A DNA stretch of 47,231 bases from Bacillus bingmayongensis (GTDB lineage: Bacteria > Bacillota > Bacilli > Bacillales > Bacillaceae_G): the NCBI RefSeq assembly GCF_000299035.1, contig NZ_AKCS01000027.1, positions 1 through 47,231 of the forward strand, given 5' to 3'. Numbering within the stretch: the first letter of the stretch is position 1; the number at the start of each line of letters is the position of its first letter. Under the pieces are notes generated by a model. That model was given only the letters and a program-made list of their open reading frames with translations. It was not told the DNA's origin and did not search any database. Position numbers and translations under genes: made by a program. Below are positions 7,816-17,503 of the stretch, in pieces.

Positions 7816-8430
7816 CTAAAATAAATCAAGTATGATATCAGCTATATAAGTTTCCAAGAATGCAGCAACGATAATTATAGGTAAAGTTAAAACAATATAA
7901 ATCTTTATTACTTCTAAAATCTTTTTACTAAGAGATACTCTTTCTTTATCCTTTTTGAATATAATTTTTAATTTGATTCTAATAAATTTATTTAATTCAA
8001 AAAGAATGGCCGCAAATAAACAAAAAGCGAAAACTTCAAAAAGGTAATGAGGGATAGTAGAAATTATCATCCCAAATCCTTTTTTAAAATCAACTTGTAA
8101 TGCAATTCCAAAAAGAACCCCAGGAACTGAAACAGTTAAAATTATACTTATGACATATAAAAATTGTATTGGAATCAAGGCTAATATAAACATTTGTAAA
8201 GGTACTATAAAACCATTATTAACAATAAATGACCATACCTTTTCTATACCTGTTGGTTCCTTTACTTGATCTGGCAGTTTCTTTCCTATCTCTTCCATTA
8301 TTTCTTTTAGATCGAGATTGATTATAAAGGTTATTATGGTTGCAATAACTGTTAGTGCTACACTTAATATAAAAAAGTTAATAGCTCTTTTAAATATAAC
8401 CTTATTAATTACATTCGAAATAATTCTCAC
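7816..8430 (-). CDS. SpoIIM-like (stage II sporulation protein M family) membrane protein
   Basis: A 204-residue protein with about five membrane helices. The region around FGIALQVDFKKGFGMIISTI followed by PHYLFEVFAFCLFAAILFEL fits the SpoIIM family signature (P-H-[GY]-x-[FL]-E on a helix). In sporulating bacilli SpoIIM works with SpoIID and SpoIIP in septal peptidoglycan thinning; stand-alone homologues like this one are common and their roles are unclear. A long extracytoplasmic loop (residues ~40-65) follows the first helix. The ATG start has only a weak site (AGGGTGAGA). Confidence 0.7.
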   Translation of the reverse strand: MRIISNVINKVIFKRAINFFILSVALTVIATIITFIINLDLKEIMEEIGKKLPDQVKEPTGIEKVWSFIVNNGFIVPLQMFILALIPIQFLYVISIILTVSVPGVLFGIALQVDFKKGFGMIISTIPHYLFEVFAFCLFAAILFELNKFIRIKLKIIFKKDKERVSLSKKILEVIKIYIVLTLPIIIVAAFLETYIADIILDLF

Positions 8431-8626
8431 CCTCTTTTTCTAAATTTTAACATCATAATAATACGGTAGTAAAGAAATTTCTCTTGTATATCCTATACAT
8501 GTAAGGTTAACATAACGCACAATTATCGGTAGCAAGAAAAAAGCGGATCCCTACTCTCAGGGGTACGGAAACGATTCTGGGTATGAGGGGCCACTCTGGG
8601 ATTTAATTACAAATAAAAAAAGAACT

Positions 8627-8964
8627 TTATTCAAGTTCTTTTAATCTACGATACAGAGCTGCCTGACTCACTCCTGTAATTTGGCATATTTCCTTAACAG
8701 TTTTATTGGTATGCTTCCTTAATTCAATCGCATGATTCATACCTGGGTGCTTATTCGTGTATTTCTTCAATCTTCCTCTATACACTCCTTTTTGTTTCGC
8801 TAACTTTATTCCCGCACGTTGTTTTTCTCTAATCATTTCTCGATCTAGTTCACTAAAGGCAGCCATGACAGTTAAAAAGAATTTTCCTGTTGGAGTTCTA
8901 GTATCTATTCCTAAATTTAAAATCGCAAAGTGAACATCCTTTTCCCGAAGTTGTTCTACTAATT
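8627..8964 (-). pseudogene. C-terminal half of a serine resolvase/invertase
   Basis: The frame encodes the end of the catalytic domain (GIDTRTPTGKFFLTVMAAFS, then ELDREMIREKQRAGIKLAKQ) and the C-terminal DNA-binding helix-turn-helix (TVKEICQITGVSQAALYRRL), characteristic of Tn3-type and plasmid resolvases. The N-terminal half with the active-site serine is missing. The reading frame stops exactly where the cassette at 8965-10446 begins, so the gene was interrupted by that insertion. The missing half is not found next to the far end, so further rearrangement followed. Confidence 0.85.
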
Positions 8965-10446
8965 GGGATCACCATATCAAAAAAAGAAAATTGTACGTTT
9001 AGACACATTTTAACCGACTTCTGTACGTATAGATAGGTGTACGGTCAGCAAATTGGAAAATAACTACGTTAAACAAAATTTAGCATAATTTGATGTGAAA
9101 ATTATCCCTTTAAGAACATTTTGATACACCACAAAATCATTTGTGTTGCATTAGAAAAGCAAAATTCATTTACAGCTCTAACACAAGTTATGCAAAATAT
9201 AATGTTTTGAATGCAACGCAATTAAAAATCCTTTAGCGTGGTAAATTTCTAAAATGCTGATGATACTCCTGTTTGCAAGAACAAACCTCTTAATTTCCTG
9301 TGAGTAACAATAAAAAATAAATTCCAAACATAAGGAAGGAGTGGTGCTATGAAATCTGAAATCAAGCATATTCATCATGTAGGACATGTTGTAACAGATA
9401 TGAGAGTTGCACTGGATCTGTACCGAAAGCTGGGTTTCATATGTCCTCCGCCAGCCTATCCGACGATAGCTGAAAAGGAAGACGAAGTGCCTAAACCATT
9501 GGGTGCAGCAAATACACATGCTACATTTCTCCATAATTTTATCGAAATCGTTACTATAGTGGAAAATGGAGAACGGATTCCTCAAGATGCGAACTTTGTG
9601 CCTCTTCAGGCTCCACCAACTGTACTTCCTCGAATTCTCGAAAATATCAGACGCACTGTTAATACTATTTCTAATTCCCTATCAAGATTCGAAGGAACAC
9701 ACATCTTGTGTTTTTGTACATCTAATGCGAAGGATTCTGCAGTTCAGTTCAATCAAGACGGTGTTGGGCATAGTGGTGTTAATGCTGTGCAACGTCCTAT
9801 AGAGACAGAAGCCGGAACACAAATAGTCCCTTTGAACTATATAGAAATTGATCGGGAAGATGTGCCTGAAGGTCGTTTGGCTATCGCTGAGAATCCACCT
9901 CTAGAGATTTTGCAAACACAAGCCCATATGAATCATCCGAATGGAGCGATTGAGCTTGTTGAAGTAATTCTTTGTGTTGCTGATCCTGAGCTTGATGACT
10001 TCATCAAACGTTATCAGCGCTATCTAGGTCGTGATGCACAAACAAAAGGTGTGACAAGCATTTTTGACCTTAATGGTGCGTATCTAACGATTGTTCCTGA
10101 ATCTCGACTGAACGATATTTTGCCAGGTGAAGTGACGCCTTCTTTGCCAGGATTTATAGGATATGCAGTTGCAGTACATGATATCTCGGCTACACGTAAA
10201 TTTATCGAAAGAAATGGGTTCCCAGTGGTGGAAACAGCTGAGGGAGATATTTTCGTACCAGCTTTCGCATCACTTGGCACTGCTATAATCTTTAGACAAA
10301 ATAGAGGATAGAGAAACCAGCCCCGAGAAAAAGATTTGAAAGAAAAATGAATTTAAACAACCGACTGCTTAACGTACAGGGAATCGGCTAAAATGGTTCC
10401 AAATTGTGTCTAAACGTACAATTTTCTTTTTTTGATATGGTGACCC
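8965..10446. mobile_element. Mobile cassette with 42-bp inverted repeats carrying a VOC gene and no transposase
   Basis: The ends are near-perfect inverted repeats about 42 bp long: the left begins GGGATCACCATATC at 8965 and the right ends GATATGGTGACCC at 10446, with one mismatch; the inner part contains GTACGTTTAGACACA on both sides. Further inside, CCGACT/CTGTACGT motifs recur at both ends. The only gene inside is the VOC protein. This fits the concept of mobile insertion cassettes, in which passenger genes are moved by a transposase acting in trans. It interrupts the resolvase gene, and its right end was later hit by IS231. Confidence 0.7.
9349..10311 (+). CDS. VOC-superfamily (glyoxalase-like) protein, cassette passenger
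   Basis: A 320-residue protein with glyoxalase/dioxygenase-type repeats. The N-terminal IKHIHHVGHVVTDMRVALDL and the C-terminal module (GAIELVEVILCVADPELDDF, then GYAVAVHDISATRKFIERNG) match the beta-alpha-beta-beta-beta units of the vicinal-oxygen-chelate superfamily. Members include metal-dependent isomerases, dioxygenases and thiol transferases that inactivate drugs or electrophiles; which of these applies is unknown. Candidate metal ligands are the early His residues and acidic residues near residues 68 and 295. AAGGAAGGAGTGGTGCT supports the ATG. It is the only gene between the cassette ends. Confidence 0.75.
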   Translation: MKSEIKHIHHVGHVVTDMRVALDLYRKLGFICPPPAYPTIAEKEDEVPKPLGAANTHATFLHNFIEIVTIVENGERIPQDANFVPLQAPPTVLPRILENIRRTVNTISNSLSRFEGTHILCFCTSNAKDSAVQFNQDGVGHSGVNAVQRPIETEAGTQIVPLNYIEIDREDVPEGRLAIAENPPLEILQTQAHMNHPNGAIELVEVILCVADPELDDFIKRYQRYLGRDAQTKGVTSIFDLNGAYLTIVPESRLNDILPGEVTPSLPGFIGYAVAVHDISATRKFIERNGFPVVETAEGDIFVPAFASLGTAIIFRQNRG

Positions 10447-12107
10447 CATGCCCATCAACTTAAGAGCGGAAACAAAATGAACTTTTGTTCATATGAACTA
10501 AAAAACTCTTAAAATATTTGATGTCCTTAAAAGTAAGCACACCGAATAAACCCTAACGGGTTTCATTTTTAAAAAATTATGCAACTTTCTTTTGTTTTCT
10601 CAATCCACTATACTCATAGACAACACCCATAATATCAAAGACAGTTTTCTTCTCATATCTGTGGGATTTCCGTCCATTCCTCTGTAAAAGGTTGAACAGG
10701 CGGGTTAGGATCTTTGTTATCTCTTGGTTGTTTTGCTGTATTGCTTGATATAACAGAAATAGATGATCTTGGATCATCCCAATCGCTTTATATTCGCTTA
10801 ATTCTCTTTTCTTCTTTTGTAAAAGCAATTGACGCATTTTAAACATAGTAGAGGAACATAGGAAAATAGCGATTAGATTTCCATATAATTGGCACTCTAA
10901 TCGTTCCTGTTTTACATTACGATAATGGTCTATCTTGAAGAGTGATTTCCACGTTTTAAAGACAATCTCTATTTGCCAACGTAAAGTATATAATTCATGT
11001 ACCTGTTCCATCGGAACCCATTCCCAAGGTGTATTCGTCACATACACGTTTAATCCAGCTACCAATTTACTTTTCTCTGAGTACGCTCTATTTTTAGACT
11101 TTTCTTTTTCCGCAATCTTCGCTTGCCGCTTTTGAAGTTGCTTTTCTGTTAATCGATTAAAAATAACACGTGCAAATAGTTGTTGTTTATCACCGATATA
11201 AGCATGTTTTAATTCAAATGTTTCTCCTGGCTGTAGTTGGTTTAGAAGCCGCTTCACATCGATCTGTATGTATTCCGATTGCTTCTTAATAGCACCGTTT
11301 TTAAAGTATTCTGGATTTGGATTTTTCATATATACATTCGTATTTAATTTTAAACGAGACACATAGTATGTACCTCGTTGATCCATTTGGTCTAAGTCTT
11401 CCAATGAAAAATAACCTAGATCACGAATACATAAATCTCCTGGTCGTAAGGTATCTAAGCACTCCGTGCCAAATGTTTTGTCATTATTTTTTCCTGGTCC
11501 AACTTGAAAGTTAAGAAATTCCCCACTGTGCAGATCATATTCTAATTGAATTTTGATTCCGGCTGTTTGAGCACAGCCTCCAGAGCCTGGATATACATTA
11601 TCTAAATCATTTGGCACCTGAAATACGGTGGCATCTAGGATACGGATTCGTCCAAAATAAGTGAAGAGATGGTTAGAAATTTGCGTTTGTTCACATATTT
11701 TTTGTTGTAACAGTAAAGAAAAAATATGTTGTAAAAACAAAACTGCTTTAGCGTTTAAACGCTTATTTAAGCCCTCAGGGCTGAGTAAAGTACCAGTGGC
11801 TGCATGAAGCCTACTACATAATCGTACTAAGGGATCACTTGCTACTCGTTGACTGATCCAAATACAAATCGTAGCTAAGTCTGAGCCAGAAAACTTACGT
11901 TTTCGCTTTATAAATCCGATTTCTCTTGCAAGTTTTTCTAAAAATACAGGTGTAATATATCGCTGTAACTCTTCCGCAAATGGTTGTAGTTCATCTTGAA
12001 TCGAGAGGTTCATAAGAAAACGTCATCCTTTCTAATCTAGCTTGTTTAGAAAGAATAACGTTTTTGGATACTTGGGGGTATTAAAATCTCTTAAGTTGAT
12101 GGACATG
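10447..12107 (-). mobile_element. IS231-type element (IS4 family), copy A
   Basis: A 1661-bp element with IS231 ends: CATGCCCATCAACTTAAGA at the left and TCTTAAGTTGATGGACATG at the right. It is flanked by an 11-bp direct repeat TATGGTGACCC (10436-10446 and 12108-12118), i.e. a target duplication inside the end of the VOC cassette. It carries one intact transposase gene. Confidence 0.92.
10577..12013 (-). CDS. IS231-type transposase (IS4 family), intact
   Basis: A 478-residue DDE transposase. The first catalytic Asp is probably in [11 protein letters not shown], the second in [18 protein letters not shown], and the IS4-type Y-(2)-R-(3)-E-(6)-K signature reads [15 protein letters not shown] near residue 365-380. 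It has the full length usual for IS231 (about 478). It lacks the frame break seen in copy B and so could also mobilise the defective copy and related ends. The ATG at 12011-12013 is supported by AAAGGATGACG. Confidence 0.92.
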   Translation of the reverse strand: MNLSIQDELQPFAEELQRYITPVFLEKLAREIGFIKRKRKFSGSDLATICIWISQRVASDPLVRLCSRLHAATGTLLSPEGLNKRLNAKAVLFLQHIFSLLLQQKICEQTQISNHLFTYFGRIRILDATVFQVPNDLDNVYPGSGGCAQTAGIKIQLEYDLHSGEFLNFQVGPGKNNDKTFGTECLDTLRPGDLCIRDLGYFSLEDLDQMDQRGTYYVSRLKLNTNVYMKNPNPEYFKNGAIKKQSEYIQIDVKRLLNQLQPGETFELKHAYIGDKQQLFARVIFNRLTEKQLQKRQAKIAEKEKSKNRAYSEKSKLVAGLNVYVTNTPWEWVPMEQVHELYTLRWQIEIVFKTWKSLFKIDHYRNVKQERLECQLYGNLIAIFLCSSTMFKMRQLLLQKKKRELSEYKAIGMIQDHLFLLYQAIQQNNQEITKILTRLFNLLQRNGRKSHRYEKKTVFDIMGVVYEYSGLRKQKKVA

Positions 12108-12119
12108 TATGGTGACCCC

Positions 12120-13778
12120 CATGCCCATCAACTTAAGAACGGAAACAAAATGAACTTTCGTCAAATAAACTAAAAAACCCTTAAAACACTTTTTATCCTT
12201 AAAAATGAGCATGCCAAATAAACCTAGGTAGGTATTATTTTTAAAGGTTATGCAACTTTCTTTTGTTTTCTAAATCCACTATACTCATAGATAACACCCA
12301 TAATATCAAAGACTGTTTTCTTCTCATATCGATGAGATTTCCGCCCGTTTTTCTGTAGTAGGTGGAATAGGCGGATTAGAATCTTTGTTACTTCTTGGGT
12401 GTTTTTCTGTATAGCTTGATACAGAAGATATAAATAATCTTGGATCATCCCTATTGCCTTATATTCGCTTAATTCTCTTTTTTTCTTTTGTAAAAGAAGT
12501 TGACGCATTTTAAACATAGTAGAGGAGCACAGGAAGATAGCGATTAGCTTTCCATATAGTTGGCACTCTAATCGTTCTTGTTTTACATTACGATAATGAT
12601 CTATTTTGAAGAGTGATTTCCACGTTTTAAAGACAATCTCTATTTGCCAACGCAAAGTATATAACTCATGTACCTGTTCCATCGGAACCCATTCCCAAGG
12701 TGTATTCGTCACGTACACGTTTAATCCCGCTACAACTTTACTTTTCTCTGAGTACGTTCTATTTTTGGATCTTTCTTTTTCCGCGATTTTTGCTTGTCGT
12801 TTTTGAAGTTGCTTTTCTGTTAGTCGGTTAAAAATAACACGTGCAAACAGCTATTGTTTATCACCGATATAAGCATGTTTTAATTCAAATGTTTCTCCCG
12901 GCTGTAGTTGATTTAAAATTTGTTTCACATCTATTTGTATGTATTCTGATTGTTTCTTAATTGCACCATTTTTAAAGCATTCTGGGTTTGGATTTTTCAC
13001 ATATACATTCGTATTCAATTTTAAACGAGAAATATAGTATGTACCTCGTTGATCCATTTGATCTAAGTCTTCCAATGAAAAATAACCCAAATCACGAATA
13101 CATAAATCCCCTGGTCGTAAGGTATCTAAGCATTCTGTACCAAAAGTTTTGTCATTATTTTTTCCTGGTCCAACTTGAAAGTTAAGAAATTCCCCACTGT
13201 GCAAATCATATTCTAATTGAATTTTGATTCCGGCTGTTTGGGCATACCCTCCAGAGCCTGGATATATATTCTCTAAAGCATTTGGCACTTGGAATAAGGT
13301 AGCATCTAGGATACGAATTCGCCCAAAATAAGAGAAGAGATGATTAGAAAATTGCGTTTGTTCACATACTTTTTGTTGTAACAGTAAAGAAAAAATATGT
13401 TGTAAAAATAAAACTGCTTTAGCATTTAAACGTTTATTTAAGCCCTCAGGGCTGAGTAAAGTACCAGTAGCTGCATGAAGCCTACTACATAATCGTACTA
13501 AGGGATCACTTGCTACTCGTTGACTGATCCAAATACAAATTGGAGCTAAGTCTGAGCCAGAAAACTTACGTTTTCGCTTTATAAATCCGATTTCTCTTGC
13601 AAGTTCTTCTAAAAATATAGGTGTAACATATCGTTGTAATTCTTCTGCAAATGGTAGTAGTTCATCTTGAATCGAGAGATTCATAAGAAAACGTCATCCT
13701 TTCTAATTTAGCTTGTTTAGAAAGGATAACTTTTTTTTGTGTTTGAGGGTATTAAAATCTCTTGAGTTGATGGAAATG
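12120..13778 (-). mobile_element. IS231-type element (IS4 family), copy B, in tandem with copy A
   Basis: A 1659-bp element with the same ends (CATGCCCATCAACTTAAG at 12120; ...TTGAGTTGATGGAAATG at 13778). It lies one target-repeat unit from copy A, in the same orientation, and is followed by TATGGTGAGAC, a diverged form of the same target repeat. Two insertions into the same site, or a duplication, explain the tandem. Confidence 0.9.
12248..13684 (-). pseudogene. IS231-type transposase with internal amber codon
   Basis: It is colinear with the intact copy over all 478 codons, but codon 278, a Gln in copy A (DKQQLFAR), is TAG here (12851-12853). The two halves (277 codons and the rest) are otherwise open. 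A single nonsense change inactivates the copy unless the codon is suppressed; its substitutions relative to copy A are scattered, mostly silent or conservative. Confidence 0.9.
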
Positions 13779-13922
13779 TATGGTGAGACCTTATAGGAAA
13801 CATGTTGTCTAGGTGTTTTTTCTTTGTCTCACCAAATGGGGTCAGACCACCGTATATTCCTACAAAAAGTATAGCGTATTTTTATATTATATTAAATGAA
13901 CATCAAATTATATTGAATATTA

Positions 13923-14801
13923 TCATATATTAGGTGAACACTTATTTTCCTCATATAACGCATTAACATACTGTTTTAAATTCTTGATGAATAATAGAAT
14001 ATCTTGACTAGATATTCTAGCATGTTGAAGATGAAATATGTTTCCTTTTCCGATTTCTAACTCATTTGAAATTAAAGTAATAGGAATATTTCTAAAGACA
14101 TGCCACGGAAAATACAGGTGTACAAAAGTTTCTCTAAAATATATACCCGATTGACAAACTAATACTCCATCTGATCCTTTACCCAAATTACCGAGGATAG
14201 ATGTATCTAAAAAAGCAATGATTTCTTCTTCCTTTGAAATAATATATCGCTCCAAAATTTTCTTTAACTTTTTGTCTGAAATATGAGTGTCTACAAATAA
14301 ACCATTATCAGGTTCTAATAATTCATCGTACGTCTCAAACAAAGAGCAGATTGATTTTATCTCGTCAATTTTTATAACTGGATGTATATCATTTTGCTTT
14401 GAATTGTGGAACGAATTTGTAAGAGCTATAAGTAATTCTTTAAATAACTGCGGTGGATAATCACTGCCGTTAATATTAAAACTTTTTTGTGCATCAAAAG
14501 ATAAAAAACCATCTTTATCAATTTCGATTTGTTGCACTTCATTTAATTTATCCCATTTCATATTTCCTTTACCTAATAACCAATTTTTCCAATATAAACC
14601 CGAACTTGTAAAATAAACACCATATTTTCCTGAGCCCAATAAATTGCAACTTAAGAAAGCAATAATTCGATCATCTTTTGGTATAGAGAAACGTTTATTT
14701 GCAATTGATAAGAAATCTTCAGGTATTCTGGTAACATAAAATCTAGACTGTTGATATTCTAAACAAATATCAGTTAAACGATTAATATCTATATTCAACA
14801 T
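13923..14801 (-). CDS. Protein with two tandem PH/GRAM-like domains, function unknown
   Basis: A 292-residue cytoplasmic protein without signal or membrane segments. It is an internal duplication: residues ~38-125 (DDRIIAFLSCNLLGSGKYGV..SGLYWKNW) and ~190-280 (EEEIIAFLDTSILGNLGKGS..SGIYFRE) share the pattern of an initial IIAFLxxxxLG, a gly-rich turn, then a G-[LI]-Y strand and a Trp-containing strand. This resembles small beta-barrel domains of the bacterial PH/GRAM type, but the call is by pattern only. The ATG at 14799-14801 has a weak upstream AAGAGAGAAT. It stands alone between an IS231 copy and IS231/IS3 material. Confidence 0.6.
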   Translation of the reverse strand: MLNIDINRLTDICLEYQQSRFYVTRIPEDFLSIANKRFSIPKDDRIIAFLSCNLLGSGKYGVYFTSSGLYWKNWLLGKGNMKWDKLNEVQQIEIDKDGFLSFDAQKSFNINGSDYPPQLFKELLIALTNSFHNSKQNDIHPVIKIDEIKSICSLFETYDELLEPDNGLFVDTHISDKKLKKILERYIISKEEEIIAFLDTSILGNLGKGSDGVLVCQSGIYFRETFVHLYFPWHVFRNIPITLISNELEIGKGNIFHLQHARISSQDILLFIKNLKQYVNALYEENKCSPNI

Positions 14802-14929
14802 GATAATTCTCTCTTTCTTATATATTTTCGATATAATAAATTATAATATTTACAGGTAAAAAATTACAGTTAAACTTTACTTAAATCGAGAGCACACTAT
14901 TGGATTCCAAAGATCAATTAGTATTAAAT

Positions 14930-14994
14930 TGAAAAATTTCTAATTTAGTTTTATCGTTTTGGGGAAGAATGTATTTCTTAAGTTGATGGGCATG
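14930..14994 (-). mobile_element. Right-end remnant of an IS231-type element
   Basis: TTCTTAAGTTGATGGGCATG ends at 14994 and matches the IS231 end. The preceding bases are only weakly similar to the element interior, and no transposase remains. The following TGGTGGGATCC resembles the target repeat seen beside copies A and B. Confidence 0.65.
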
Positions 14995-15107
14995 TGGTGG
15001 GATCCCTTATAGTGCAAATTTACGCTTAAAATAGATGCAAAATAAATCCTAAAGTCACAAGCAATGTTTGGATTTGAGTCAATATCTTGGACACAAGAAA
15101 GTTAAGT

Positions 15108-15926
15108 CTATGCTACTTTTTTAGCCAGATCTTCTATTGCTTGGGGAGTTTTATAACCAATACTACTATGAATTCGCTTGCGGTTATAAAATCCCTCAAT
15201 GTATTGAAATAGGGCTAGATTTGCTTGTTCAAATGTGACATATTGTGTTCTATATACTTCTTCTTTCTTTAAAATGGCGTGAAATGACTCGATACAAGCG
15301 TTGTCATATGGACAGCCTTTCTTACTGAAAGAGGGTTTTATGTTGTAATTCGCGAGTAAGGTTTGAAATTCTTGACTGGTATATTGTGTTCCTAAGTCAG
15401 TATGTAGAATGAGACCTTCTGATGGCTTTTGTGTATAGTAAGCGTTTTCTAATGCTTTTACTACAAGGTTCGTTGTCATATTTCGTGAAAATGAATAACC
15501 AATAATTTTCTTAGAATACAAATCCATCACAGATGCCAAGTAACACCAGCCATCTTTTTTTGTGTGAATATAGGTAATATCCGCAACCCACTTTTCATTT
15601 ATTGTCGTTGTGGAGAAGTCCTGTTCTAATAGATTTGTACGTTCTTCTACAGTTGATTTTGATGAATGTGGTTTGTATTTTTTTAATATATTGGAACGGA
15701 TATTTTCTCTCTTCATAATCCGTTGTACACGCTTGATACTTAGTTGTAATCCTTGTTCCAATAGTATTTGGTGAATTTTAGGTGCGCCGTAACGTTCTTC
15801 ACTATCTTGATGAATTTGTATAATTTTCTGGGTTAATTCTTTATTTTCACGACTACGTTTTGACCCTGTTTTGCGCTGAGATTGGTAATACGAACTTCTC
15901 GCTATTCTAAGAGTTTGGCACATCAT
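15108..15926 (-). CDS. IS3-family transposase, orfB (catalytic part)
   Basis: A 272-residue integrase-core protein with an N-terminal HTH_21 region (EERYGAPKIHQILLEQGLQL) and an rve core: D in KWVADITYI, D in LILHTDLGTQYTS, and E in NACIESFHAILKKEEVY, then the conserved C-terminus RIHSSIGYKTPQ. It is translated mainly as an orfA-orfB fusion by -1 frameshifting at the A7 run (15986-15992), after which the frame continues IKDTELHQFI into orfB. All catalytic residues are present. Confidence 0.92.
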   Translation of the reverse strand: MMCQTLRIARSSYYQSQRKTGSKRSRENKELTQKIIQIHQDSEERYGAPKIHQILLEQGLQLSIKRVQRIMKRENIRSNILKKYKPHSSKSTVEERTNLLEQDFSTTTINEKWVADITYIHTKKDGWCYLASVMDLYSKKIIGYSFSRNMTTNLVVKALENAYYTQKPSEGLILHTDLGTQYTSQEFQTLLANYNIKPSFSKKGCPYDNACIESFHAILKKEEVYRTQYVTFEQANLALFQYIEGFYNRKRIHSSIGYKTPQAIEDLAKKVA

Positions 15927-15982
15927 ATGAACAGAGTATGTTTCTTTTTGATAATCGATAAATTGATGTAATTCTGTATCTT

Positions 15983-16249
15983 TTATTTTTTTGCGAATAT
16001 GGCCATAGCCTTTTTTAAAATCTCATTTTCCTCTTTCAGACGAAGCATTTCTTTCTGCATTTGTTTCAGATCTTCTAGTGTCATTTCTTCCTCATCAATC
16101 GTTGTGATAGGAGAATATTTTTTAATCCATTTATAAATTGTTACTTCTGATACACCATACTCGCTGCTTAGTTCTTTCACAGATCGTTCTGAATGATATA
16201 ATTCAACAACCATCTTTTTAAATTCTGCATTAAATTTCTTGTTTGCCAT
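15983..16249 (-). CDS. IS3-family transposase, orfA (DNA-binding part)
   Basis: An 88-residue protein with a transposase_8 helix-turn-helix (SVKELSSEYGVSEVTIYKWI) followed by a leucine-zipper-like coiled coil (LKQMQKEMLRLKEENEILKK) used for multimerisation. It ends in AMAIFAKK-stop at an A7 run that is the likely slippage site joining it to orfB. GGAGGAAGTGTCCGT lies before the ATG. Confidence 0.92.
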   Translation of the reverse strand: MANKKFNAEFKKMVVELYHSERSVKELSSEYGVSEVTIYKWIKKYSPITTIDEEEMTLEDLKQMQKEMLRLKEENEILKKAMAIFAKK

Positions 16250-16466
16250 ACGGACACTTCCTCCTTGAAATCCATTGTAAGGACTTAACTAAGTTGTGTC
16301 CATATGACTATACTAACTCCAGTTCTTTTAATTAAATTTAATACCACTTTAGCCAGTGGTTCTGATAGTAACCATAATTCCATATCTCCATACTTTCCCT
16401 ACTGAACTTAATTGATTGGTAGGGATTTTTTCATGCCTTTTATATAAAATTCACCCATACATGCAA

Positions 16467-16497
16467 AAAGAGAATGCAGATTATCTCCACATTCCCT
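16467..16497 (-). terminator. Terminator of the 44-codon gene
   Basis: On the minus strand GGGAATGTGGA-GATAA-TCTGCATTCTC forms an 11-bp stem (with G-U pairs) followed by TTTTTGC, just downstream of the stop codon at 16508. Confidence 0.65.
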
Positions 16498-16507
16498 TTT
16501 CGAATTG

Positions 16508-16642
16508 CTATATGTTCAAAAGTTGTTTAATAAATTCAAATGTTGCAGTAGACCCAAATACAGCAGAAATAACAACTTCAAAATTAACGTGAAAAGAAAT
16601 TTCTGTTGTCTCTGAATCCTTCTTATAAAAGAATTTGAACAT
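16508..16642 (-). CDS. Small protein (44 aa), unknown
   Basis: ATG at 16640-16642 preceded by GGCGGTGCTTGTAT; stop TAG at 16508-16510. The product starts MFKFFYKKDSETTEISFHVN and ends in a mildly hydrophobic helix (VVISAVFGSTATFEFIKQLL). A separate terminator and ribosome site argue for a real gene. It may be a small DNA-binding or membrane-associated protein; I do not recognise it. Confidence 0.5.
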   Translation of the reverse strand: MFKFFYKKDSETTEISFHVNFEVVISAVFGSTATFEFIKQLLNI

Positions 16643-16852
16643 ATACAAGCACCGCCTTGCTGTAATTTGTATTCGATACAAATTAAAGGATTCCTTTATA
16701 ATTCGTGCTTGAAAATGATTACCTACACAATATCTACACGCATCTCTCTAATCTATTCTAGCGTGAATTGAGTCCCCATAACTCAATTAGATACATTATC
16801 TCAAATTCCCTTTAAACAAACAAGTGTTTCCATGAAATTTATTCCTATAATT

Positions 16853-17281
16853 CTATTTTTTACTACTCTTCTTTGCTTTTCTTTTTTCCATCTTCCTGAA
16901 ATTAGGGTCATCCCTAGCAACCTTATCTATAAATTCTATAACCCTCTCAATTTGTTCCTCATTAAAGTTAAGCATTTTCGTCATAATAGTATTACTATAT
17001 TGCCTATTAAATGCTTTCTTATTTTTACGGTCATTATGAATAACCGCATGACACCTATTACAGTAAAATCCTAGATCAGTTAACTTCTCCTTCCCTAAAC
17101 GCTTGTATGTATTATGGTGAATATGAAATCCAGCCCTAAAGATGCCATAACACCGCAAACAAGTATAATTATGTTCCTCAGCAACTCTTATTCTTAATAG
17201 TTTCCAGTGTTCTGTTTGTAGATAATTATTATAATTATGAACGACTTCCCCAGTAGAACAGACAATCTTTCTATTTCTCAT
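16853..17281 (-). CDS. HNH endonuclease-fold protein
   Basis: A 142-residue protein with a zinc-stabilised HNH (beta-beta-alpha metal) motif: YTCLRC (first Cys pair), the catalytic strand HIHHNTYKRLG with His-His, and FYCNRCHAVIHN with the second Cys pair and the terminal HN. This order is typical of small HNH nucleases found in phages and plasmids. The basic C-terminus (MEKRKAKKSSKK) may bind DNA. GGGAGGCAGTTGCT supports the ATG. It is a lone gene; it could be a nicking or restriction-type enzyme, but its target cannot be inferred. Confidence 0.8.
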   Translation of the reverse strand: MRNRKIVCSTGEVVHNYNNYLQTEHWKLLRIRVAEEHNYTCLRCYGIFRAGFHIHHNTYKRLGKEKLTDLGFYCNRCHAVIHNDRKNKKAFNRQYSNTIMTKMLNFNEEQIERVIEFIDKVARDDPNFRKMEKRKAKKSSKK

Positions 17282-17503
17282 AGCAACTGCCTCCCCTTTA
17301 ATGTAGATCTCTATTATAAATAGTGGTATTCGCTACCGCACTTCACTACGTTCCGTTTGCTGAACCCTTTCCGTTTCATGCGTGTCTTACACTATCGTTC
17401 CAGACCCACCTGAATACTCAAGTGTCTACCTCCTCTAACAATCTAATTAACAGTTTCATCTTAATTAAATTTCTTAATCTCTTAAAAATTCCTTGTTTTA
17501 AGG

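Larger units (their letters stand above)
15088..16302 (-). mobile_element. IS3-family insertion sequence (IS150 group), complete
   Basis: About 1215 bp bounded by related inverted ends TGGACACAAGAAAGTTAAGT (15088) and, in reverse, TGGACACAACTTAGTTAAGT (ending 16302). It contains the two overlapping reading-frame modules orfA and orfB expected for IS3. A clean target duplication is not evident. Confidence 0.85.

Noticed and set aside
10935-13185. Plus-strand frames within the IS231 copies
   Set aside because: They are antisense to the transposase genes and recur identically in both copies; no ribosome sites.
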